A stretch of DNA of 11,264 nucleotides. Origin: CAYTLQ01 sp964438715. GTDB lineage: Bacteria > Bacteroidota > Ignavibacteria > Ignavibacteriales > Ignavibacteriaceae. Made by a program: the position numbers and the translations under genes. The number at the start of each line of letters is the position of its first letter. Within the stretch, counting starts at the first letter, position 1. The DNA lies in the NCBI GenBank assembly GCA_964438715.1, contig CAYTLQ010000291.1, positions 1 to 11,264 on the forward strand. The letters are read 5' to 3'. Below are positions 1 to 5,088 of the stretch, piece after piece. The notes beneath the pieces are model-generated. The model was not told the origin of the DNA, searched no databases, and worked only from the letters and a program-made list of their open reading frames with translations.

Positions 1-2044
1 GCCCTATATCTTTGAATGATACATCTTTTGAAATCAGGCGGTGAGTACCGATAACAATATCTACAGTACCTTCCGATAGCCCTTGAATAATTTTTTTCTG
101 CTCAGATTTTGTCTGAAAACGGGAGAGAGCTTCCACTTTCACAGGAAACTGTGAAAGCCTGTCCTTAAAAGTATTGTAATGCTGTTCGGCAAGAATAGTT
201 GTTGGAACGAGTACTGCAACCTGCTTACCATCCTGAACTGCTTTGAATGCGGCACGCACTGCAATTTCAGTTTTACCAAATCCAACATCACCACAGACAA
301 GCCTATCCATAGGGTTATCAGCCTCCATGTCTTCTTTCACTTCCTTTGTTACCCTTGCCTGATCAGCTGTATCCTCATATATAAATGACGCTTCCAGTTC
401 CCGTTGCCATACTGTATCGCTGTTAAACCGAAAGCCAGTACTCATTTTACGCTTAGCATATAGCTCAATTAATTCTCTGGCTGCTTCCTTAATTTTTTTC
501 TTTGCTTTTTTCTTACGGTTAATCCATTCACCGGTACCCAGTGTGGAAAGAGCAGGTGTTATACCTTCTTTAGAGGAAAACTTTTTAACCAGATGAAGAT
601 AATTAAGGTTTACATAAACAATTCCACCCTGTGCATAGAGTAACTTCATACTCTCCTGTTCAGTTTCCCCGATTTTAATAGCCTCGAGCCCCTGATAGCG
701 TCCTATTCCGTAATCTTCATGAACAACAAAATCGCCTGTTTTTATCGACTCCAGTTTTTTTCGGTAGGCTTTTTTACTTAATGCCCTTTTCGCAATTCTC
801 GTTCTGTAAGGTTTGTTGAAAATCTGGTAATCGGTAAACAGCAAAACTTTATTTGCCTGTGAGAGAAATCCCTCTTTAACGGGCAATAGCACTATTCGTA
901 TTTTTCCTTCATCAAAATATTCGCCGCAGGGTACATTCGGATCAGAGAATAAATCGCGAAATCTTTCTTTCTGTAATTCATTTTCCACTGCGATGTAACA
1001 GCGATAATTTTTACTTACATAATTTTCAAGAAGCGAAAACAATATTTTGTAACTTGAGTTTACCGGAGGCGGCGGGTAAAGATAAAGTTCCGTTCTTTCT
1101 GTGCCGGTGGCTATAAGTTCACTTTGTATTAACCACCGTGTGGAAGAGGTACTCAACAATTTCTCCCTTATTTCCAGCTCAAATAAGGGTTTTTCTTCAG
1201 GTTCTGAAAGTCCGATCTTCTCCTCACTGATTTCAGGAAATACATCCTCATCGTCGCCATTCACCGAAACAGCGCGTAATGGCGGTGAAGTAAATTCTTT
1301 ACGCGTAAATGAATTGAATTCTGCATCCGAAACAATAAACAGCGGATTTGTAAGGTAACCGAATAGAGGAAACTGTTCTTCAGATACCGTTTCGATAAAG
1401 GGAGCAAGTGTTATTTTTTCTTCATGTTGAATCGATCGCTGATTATCGGGATCAAATGAACGAATGGATTCGATAAAATCGCCATCGAACTCAATCCGAA
1501 TGGGCGTTTTATCGCTATACGACCAAAAATCAATTATTGATCCGCGTCGGGAATATTGCCCCTGCTCCTCAACAAATTTTTCAGATTGATAATTAAATTC
1601 ACGAAGAAAATCCAACAGTGTGTTATATGTTATTGAATCGCCTTTTTTTATAATAAGAGTATTTTTCTCAAGCTCTTTTTTATCCGGAAGTTTAGAAAGG
1701 AGCAGATAATATGTTGAAATGATTATTGAATGCTCATGGTTGGCTACAGTTGTAAGTTTTTCCTGAACTGCAGATGGAGTAAAATCGGTAATGGTTACAG
1801 TTGCATTACCTAAGCCCAGAAGCGAAAGCTCGGCCGAGGCTTCAAGCACAGCTGTCTCATCGGAAAGTAACAAAATTATATTCTTTTCGTTTTTATGGAG
1901 TTCCGATATTAGAAAAGAACGCGATGCTCCCTGCAGCGGGGAAATGTGTATCCTGCTATTTGAGGTATTTTGGATATGCCCGGTGAGTACTCTTAGCGTA
2001 TCCGGTATTATCTGCTTAAATACCCCGAGAAATTGTTCCGTCAT
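1..2044 (-). CDS. mfd: Transcription-repair coupling factor Mfd (C-terminal part outside window)
   Basis: Mfd is an ATP-driven DNA translocase that removes RNA polymerase stalled at lesions and recruits UvrA for transcription-coupled excision repair. The minus strand from ATG 2042-2044 is open for 681 codons to the window edge, against a usual family length near 1,100-1,150. In order I see a UvrB-like N-terminal module (about 1-370, including GASRSFLISEL and the later RRGSIIDFWS stretch), the CarD-like RNA-polymerase-interacting domain starting at G437 (GDFVVHEDYGIGRYQGL), and the translocase domain with Walker A GDVGFGKT at 585-592, followed by LVPTTILAEQHYNTF and IVIGTHRLISKDV. The Walker B box, second RecA-like lobe and C-terminal UvrA-blocking domain must lie beyond position 1. 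No Shine-Dalgarno precedes the ATG. A box TAAATTTC (minus strand, 2111-2118) is a weak promoter candidate. I see no frameshift. The motif order and spacing make the identity secure. Confidence 0.97.
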   Translation of the reverse strand, partial: MTEQFLGVFKQIIPDTLRVLTGHIQNTSNSRIHISPLQGASRSFLISELHKNEKNIILLLSDETAVLEASAELSLLGLGNATVTITDFTPSAVQEKLTTVANHEHSIIISTYYLLLSKLPDKKELEKNTLIIKKGDSITYNTLLDFLREFNYQSEKFVEEQGQYSRRGSIIDFWSYSDKTPIRIEFDGDFIESIRSFDPDNQRSIQHEEKITLAPFIETVSEEQFPLFGYLTNPLFIVSDAEFNSFTRKEFTSPPLRAVSVNGDDEDVFPEISEEKIGLSEPEEKPLFELEIREKLLSTSSTRWLIQSELIATGTERTELYLYPPPPVNSSYKILFSLLENYVSKNYRCYIAVENELQKERFRDLFSDPNVPCGEYFDEGKIRIVLLPVKEGFLSQANKVLLFTDYQIFNKPYRTRIAKRALSKKAYRKKLESIKTGDFVVHEDYGIGRYQGLEAIKIGETEQESMKLLYAQGGIVYVNLNYLHLVKKFSSKEGITPALSTLGTGEWINRKKKAKKKIKEAARELIELYAKRKMSTGFRFNSDTVWQRELEASFIYEDTADQARVTKEVKEDMEADNPMDRLVCGDVGFGKTEIAVRAAFKAVQDGKQVAVLVPTTILAEQHYNTFKDRLSQFPVKVEALSRFQTKSEQKKIIQGLSEGTVDIVIGTHRLISKDVSFKDIG

Positions 2045-2147
2045 TATATTAGTGAACTACTCAACGGGAGATGAGTGAATAAATAATCATAAACAAGAAT
2101 TTTTGAATCTGAAATTTACCAAATTCCTCTTGTTTTATTTTATTAAT

Positions 2148-2156
2148 TTCAATTAC
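2148..2156 (+). repeat. Left target-site duplication TTCAATTAC
   Basis: This 9-bp direct repeat abuts the left terminal inverted repeat and is identical to 2627-2635 at the other end. Removing the element plus one copy restores a continuous spacer between mfd and mtgA, which would be the empty site. Confidence 0.85.
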
Positions 2157-2207
2157 GGGTGTACGACAAAATGGTCGAAATTTAACTGATCTAATCGCAA
2201 ATCGAAG

Positions 2208-2250
2208 ATCCTCTGGATTGGAAATCCTCTGGATCGAAGATCCTCCGGAT
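2208..2250. repeat. Three ATCCTCYGGAT hairpin modules at 16-bp spacing
   Basis: The 11-mer ATCCTCTGGAT or ATCCTCCGGAT, in which ATCC pairs with GGAT, starts at 2208, 2224 and 2240, exactly 16 bp apart, with 5-bp linkers TTGGAA-like and CGAAG. The 27-bp stretch 2224-2250 recurs without mismatch at 2500-2526. A sixth copy of the 11-mer lies at 2460-2470. The modules are confined to the inserted element, so they belong to it rather than to the flanking genes. Confidence 0.8.
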
Positions 2251-2310
2251 AATATTATCACAACACAAACAAAATATACCGGCGGGGTTGAATTATAATT
2301 TCTTTTCACT

Positions 2311-2354
2311 CCGTCAGGGGATCCGTTGGTCCGTTAGCTAACGGACTAACGGAC
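2311..2354. repeat. Left arm of internal inverted repeat plus an 18-bp perfect palindrome
   Basis: Positions 2311-2329 form an inverted repeat with 2541-2559 (one mismatch in 19). Overlapping its end, 2329-2346 reads GTCCGTTAGCTAACGGAC, which equals its own reverse complement. A partial further copy, TAACGGAC, follows at 2347-2354. On a single strand this would extrude a strong stem. Confidence 0.75.
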
Positions 2355-2366
2355 AATGCCACAATT

Positions 2367-2438
2367 ATATCACCCTTTCAGGGTTTTCAGGATAAGTAAG
2401 GATAGCTGTTGTTATAAAAATATCACCCTTTCAGGGTT
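2367..2438. repeat. Two direct copies of a 19-bp ACCCT/AGGGT hairpin repeat
   Basis: ATATCACCCTTTCAGGGTT occurs at 2367-2385 and again, identical, at 2420-2438, 53 bp later. Each copy contains ACCCT-TTC-AGGGT, a five-base-pair stem with a three-base loop. Short hairpin units of this kind resemble REP-type sequences, but no REP-associated transposase is visible here. Confidence 0.75.
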
Positions 2439-2474
2439 AGGTGTATGATAAAATTTTAAATCCTCTGGATTGTT

Positions 2475-2559
2475 AAATCCGTTCCCCAACGGATGGGACA
2501 TCCTCTGGATCGAAGATCCTCCGGATTGTTAATCCGTTAGCCAACGGATTCCCTGACGG
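2475..2559. repeat. Hairpins and right arm of the internal inverted repeat
   Basis: Two stem-loops are evident: ATCCGTT-CCCC-AACGGAT at 2477-2494, and AATCCGTT-AGCC-AACGGATT at 2531-2550 (8-bp perfect stem, 4-base loop). Positions 2541-2559 are the reverse complement, with one mismatch, of 2311-2329. Confidence 0.7.
2500..2526. repeat. Second copy of the 27-bp double-module repeat
   Basis: This is identical to 2224-2250 and again consists of two ATCCTCYGGAT modules (starting at 2500 and 2516) joined by CGAAG. The copies are 276 bp apart in the same orientation. Confidence 0.8.
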
Positions 2560-2626
2560 ATGAGAAAAATTATCTGATTCTAATCGCAAATTGAAAATAA
2601 ATCTTAGCTCAGAATGTCGTACACCC

Positions 2627-2635
2627 TTCAATTAC
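2627..2635 (+). repeat. Right target-site duplication TTCAATTAC
   Basis: This is the second copy of the 9-bp direct repeat. It starts on the base after the right terminal inverted repeat and matches 2148-2156 without mismatch. Confidence 0.85.
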
Positions 2636-2690
2636 CCTGCGTGTTAAATCAAATTGAGACGCTTTAATGGTGAATTATTTGTTAACATTG

Positions 2691-2731
2691 CTGAAGTCTG
2701 CTCTTCAGAAACTTCTATTTACTTATATTTG
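2691..2731 (+). promoter_or_regulatory. Candidate promoter and upstream inverted repeat for the mtgA cluster
   Basis: TATATTTG at 2724-2731 fits the Bacteroidota -7 consensus TAnnTTTG and lies 42 bp before the mtgA start codon. No good TTTG-type -33 box is found at the usual spacing. Just upstream, CTGAAG-TCTGCT-CTTCAG (2691-2708) is a short inverted repeat placed where an operator could sit. Chance matches to such a box are common in AT-rich DNA. Confidence 0.3.
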
Positions 2732-2773
2732 TTTTTGAATATTAAATTTTACCTGTCCCGCATCAGTTAAACG

Positions 2774-3502
2774 ATGGATACCCGTAGCGAACTACATTAT
2801 ATCTCAGAAAATCTTTTACCTGTAATCCGAAAAAACAGAGTCAAATTTATATTGTTCTATCTCTTTTTTCTCGGTTATTTCAGCATTCCCGGACTCCAGA
2901 TACCAACATTGGAAATTTTTCCCACTTACTTTAGTTCCCTAATGGACCAAAGAACTATTGAGCATGCTTTATTGTATTTTCCTGAAAAAAGCTGGACATC
3001 AATTGATAATGTTAACCCTGTATTACTGCGTTGTATTGTAGCAATGGAAGATGGCGCATTTTTTGAACATAAGGGAGTTGACTGGAAAGAACTTCGTGCA
3101 TCAATAAAAACGAATAAGCGAAAAAAACGAACTGCGCGCGGCGGCAGTACGATAACTATGCAACTATCAAAGAACTTGTACTATACAACAAACAAGAGTG
3201 TGTTACGAAAAGGAAAAGAAATTATTACTGCATTCAGGATGGAAAAAGAAATCTCGAAAAAAGCAATTCTTGCACAATATGTAAATATTATAGAGTGGGG
3301 CGACGGAATTTTCGGCATATCCGCAGCGGCAAAAGAATATTTCAGGAAAGAACCGGGAAAATTGACTTTATCAGAGTGCAGTAAACTTGCGGCTGTTATT
3401 CCCTCGCCGCTTGTTCATCGGCCTGATATTAATTCCCGCTATGTTCAAAGACGCTCCGCAATTATACGAGCACGCTACTCCGATATTATCCTTCCCTGGT
3501 GA
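2774..3502 (+). CDS. mtgA: Monofunctional biosynthetic peptidoglycan transglycosylase (GT51)
   Basis: This enzyme polymerises lipid II into glycan strands at the outer face of the inner membrane. The 242-aa protein has a cytoplasmic N-terminus, one membrane segment at about residues 24-45, and a single GT51 domain with no penicillin-binding transpeptidase domain. That architecture and length are usual for MtgA. The GT51 motifs are in order: EDGAFFEHKG with the catalytic Glu at E92, RGGSTITMQLSKNLY (122-136), RKGKE (145-149), EKEISKKAILAQYVN (157-171) and GISAAAKEYF (181-190). The family usually has GGSTITQQ; here a Met (M129) stands in place of the first Gln. There is no Shine-Dalgarno before ATG 2774. 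It is the first gene of a three-gene overlapping cluster. Its stop TGA (3500-3502) overlaps a possible GTG start of the next gene by three bases. Confidence 0.95.
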   Translation: MDTRSELHYISENLLPVIRKNRVKFILFYLFFLGYFSIPGLQIPTLEIFPTYFSSLMDQRTIEHALLYFPEKSWTSIDNVNPVLLRCIVAMEDGAFFEHKGVDWKELRASIKTNKRKKRTARGGSTITMQLSKNLYYTTNKSVLRKGKEIITAFRMEKEISKKAILAQYVNIIEWGDGIFGISAAAKEYFRKEPGKLTLSECSKLAAVIPSPLVHRPDINSRYVQRRSAIIRARYSDIILPW

Positions 3503-3504
3503 TA

Positions 3505-4164
3505 ATGAAACGGCGTGCTGTTCTGGATTTAATAGAAGGCGGAGAAAATATCAATTGTGAATTCAAACTGAAATTCTCTTCTGCCGAAAAGATAGCAAAG
3601 GAAATAATTGCCTTCGCAAATACATCCGGTGGTTTTATTCTGTTTGGCATTGATGATAGTAAAAAAATAGTTGGTGTCGAAAGTGAAAAACAGGAAACTG
3701 AATTAATTCTTCAGTCGGCAAGGGAATATTGTGAACCACCGGTTGAAGTAGAAATAGAATACATAGAACTCGATGGCTGTGAGATTGTTATTGCAGGCAT
3801 ACCTGAATCGCAAAATAAACCTCACAGACTTCAGGATTATAAACCATCTCTCGATACAGCGTCTGCTCAGGTTTACATTCGTGTTAATGATAAAAGTGTC
3901 CTCGCCAGCAAGGAAATGGTACGCTTAATGAAAAACGAAACTGCCGGCAAAGGGTTGATTAAATACTCTATAGGCGAGCTTGAAAAAAAGGTTTTTGAGA
4001 TTCTTGAGCAACAGGAAACAATTACCGTTAAGGAACTTTGCTCTAAAGCTAACCTCTCAGAGCGCCGGGCTTCCAGAACGCTTATTAAAATGGTACGAGC
4101 CGGACTTCTTTTTATTCACACTAAAGAAAACGGTGATGATTATTTTTCCGCCCGGAGTGTATAG
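3505..4164 (+). CDS. AlbA_2/Schlafen-like putative ATP-binding protein with C-terminal winged helix
   Basis: The 219-aa protein (from ATG 3505) has an N-terminal AlbA_2 domain (about 7-145). The characteristic CEFK (18-21), AFANTSGG (36-43) and FGIDDSKKIVGV (47-58) elements are present, ending in YIRVNDKSVLASKEMVRLM (124-142). Residues about 155-215 look like a winged helix-turn-helix (ELEKKVFEILEQ, then ITVKELCSKANLSERRASRTL, then ARAGLL-like and a wing). Proteins with this architecture are annotated as ATP-binding or transcriptional regulators. Some Schlafen-fold relatives are nucleases, but nothing here shows activity. A GTG at 3499 in the same frame would overlap the mtgA stop and add two residues; I prefer ATG 3505. 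It sits between mtgA and an eIF2B-like gene, overlapping the latter by one base. A nucleic-acid-binding regulatory role is inference. Confidence 0.85.
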   Translation: MKRRAVLDLIEGGENINCEFKLKFSSAEKIAKEIIAFANTSGGFILFGIDDSKKIVGVESEKQETELILQSAREYCEPPVEVEIEYIELDGCEIVIAGIPESQNKPHRLQDYKPSLDTASAQVYIRVNDKSVLASKEMVRLMKNETAGKGLIKYSIGELEKKVFEILEQQETITVKELCSKANLSERRASRTLIKMVRAGLLFIHTKENGDDYFSARSV

Positions 4165-4970
4165 TGAAGAGAAATTTGTTATCATCGCTTTTTTATGATA
4201 ATGTGTCGGGCTCTTCTCTAATCTTCAAAAAATTTACTGAAATTATTTGCTCCCCTGATTATCCCTCTACCAGCAAGAAACTATTACAAGATATTGACCT
4301 TTGTATTAAACACTTCCCCTTCTTCGGTATTTTTTACGCATTCAGAGATAAACTTCATACAGTATATTATTCTGACAAACATAGCACTATTGATATTTGT
4401 GCTTTCACCAAAGATTTCCTTCGGGAAATACAAAATGAATCCGAAATGATAAATTCTGCTCTTGCTGATACTTTAAAGAATAATCCAAAGCCTGTAATAC
4501 TTACACACAGCAATTCAGGAATGGTCTTGGGTGCTATCCGTTACTTAAAGAAAATCGGTAAAGAAATAACTGTTCTCCAAACAATATCGCATCCTGCGAG
4601 AGAGGGCGAACTACAGGCGAAAAAATTAGCAAAGGAAGGAATAAAAGTCTTCTTGTTCGAAGACTCTGCCGCTTCCCGATTTGTGAACTATGCTGATCTG
4701 TTTCTTACCGGTGGCGATGTAGTAACAAAAAAATACTTTATTAATAAAATTGGTACAACAGCGCTATGCCTGTTGTGTCGAGAATACAAAGTTCCCCGTT
4801 ATTTGCTTGCAGGAAAGTCAAGATTTGTAAAAAATACAAATGCCTTACTATCCTGTTTTGGGATTGATCAGAAAAACCCAAATGAAGTTTCAGGTTTAAG
4901 AGCAGGGAGATTGAAGGTAATTAATTATTATTTCGAACAGGTCCCTATCAGATTGTGTAAACATTTTTGA
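4164..4970 (+). CDS. eIF2B alpha/beta/delta-fold protein (ribose-1,5-bisphosphate isomerase/MtnA-like), catalytic Cys replaced
   Basis: The 268-aa protein belongs to the IF-2B superfamily, which contains eIF2B regulatory subunits, methylthioribose-1-phosphate isomerase (MtnA) and archaeal ribose-1,5-bisphosphate isomerase. The C-terminal Rossmann-like half is clear: VILTHSNSGMVLGAI (111-125), SHPAREGELQAKKLAKEGI (142-160), FEDSAASRF (165-173), LTGGDVV (181-187) and FINKIGTTALCLLCREYKVP (192-211). The isomerases use a Cys directly after the TH of the first motif; here it is S116. The acidic residue of the GADxV motif is kept as D185, and NKIGT is intact. Either the substrate chemistry differs or the protein is non-catalytic. 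The start is GTG 4164, sharing its G with the upstream TAG stop; a GGAG (4153-4156 region) is well spaced from it. The overlap implies translational coupling with the AlbA_2 gene. The family is secure, the function unknown. Confidence 0.85.
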   Translation: MKRNLLSSLFYDNVSGSSLIFKKFTEIICSPDYPSTSKKLLQDIDLCIKHFPFFGIFYAFRDKLHTVYYSDKHSTIDICAFTKDFLREIQNESEMINSALADTLKNNPKPVILTHSNSGMVLGAIRYLKKIGKEITVLQTISHPAREGELQAKKLAKEGIKVFLFEDSAASRFVNYADLFLTGGDVVTKKYFINKIGTTALCLLCREYKVPRYLLAGKSRFVKNTNALLSCFGIDQKNPNEVSGLRAGRLKVINYYFEQVPIRLCKHF

Positions 4971-5039
4971 TGTGGTTGCCAAAAACTTTCTTTTTATTAG
5001 ATTCTTACCAAAAACGAGATACTTTTTGATATGATTTTT

Positions 5040-5067
5040 GGGCTGTACGAAAGTAACCGTACAGCCC
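5040..5067. terminator. Hairpin between convergent eIF2B-like gene and leuS
   Basis: GGGCTGTACG (5040-5049) pairs perfectly with CGTACAGCCC (5058-5067) around an 8-base loop. It lies 70 bp after one stop codon and 21 bp after the other, between convergent genes, as a shared terminator would. Neither strand has a T-run after the stem; an ATTTTT precedes it instead. It may therefore be a non-canonical terminator or a 3'-end stabilising stem. Confidence 0.6.
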
Positions 5068-5088
5068 ATTATGAAATTCAGCCTGAAT

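Larger units (their letters stand above)
2157..2626. mobile_element. 470-bp MITE-like non-autonomous insertion with 12-bp TIRs and 9-bp TSD
   Basis: The element starts GGGTGTACGACA (2157-2168) and ends with its exact reverse complement TGTCGTACACCC (2615-2626). Immediately outside each end is the same 9-mer, TTCAATTAC (2148-2156 and 2627-2635), as expected for a target-site duplication. The interior has no convincing reading frame and no transposase signature. It holds short palindromes, six copies of ATCCTCYGGAT, a 27-bp direct repeat, a 19-bp direct repeat and a 19-bp imperfect inverted repeat. Near each end, a 12-mer CTAATCGCAAAT occurs in direct orientation (2191-2202 and 2580-2591). Perfect ends and target duplication imply fairly recent insertion, presumably driven in trans by a transposase encoded elsewhere. 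Nine-bp duplications are known for several DDE insertion-sequence families, such as IS4 and part of IS5. I cannot assign the family from 12 bp. Confidence 0.85.

Noticed and set aside
2061..2309. Minus-strand open frame of 82 codons beside mfd
   Set aside because: It crosses the left boundary and target duplication of the inserted element, so it could not have existed before the insertion. Its composition follows the repeats, and no motif or ribosome-binding site supports it.
2208..2526. Possible CRISPR array from evenly spaced repeats
   Set aside because: The repeat unit is only 11 bp with 5-bp linkers, the spacers are near identical rather than unique, and no cas gene is present.
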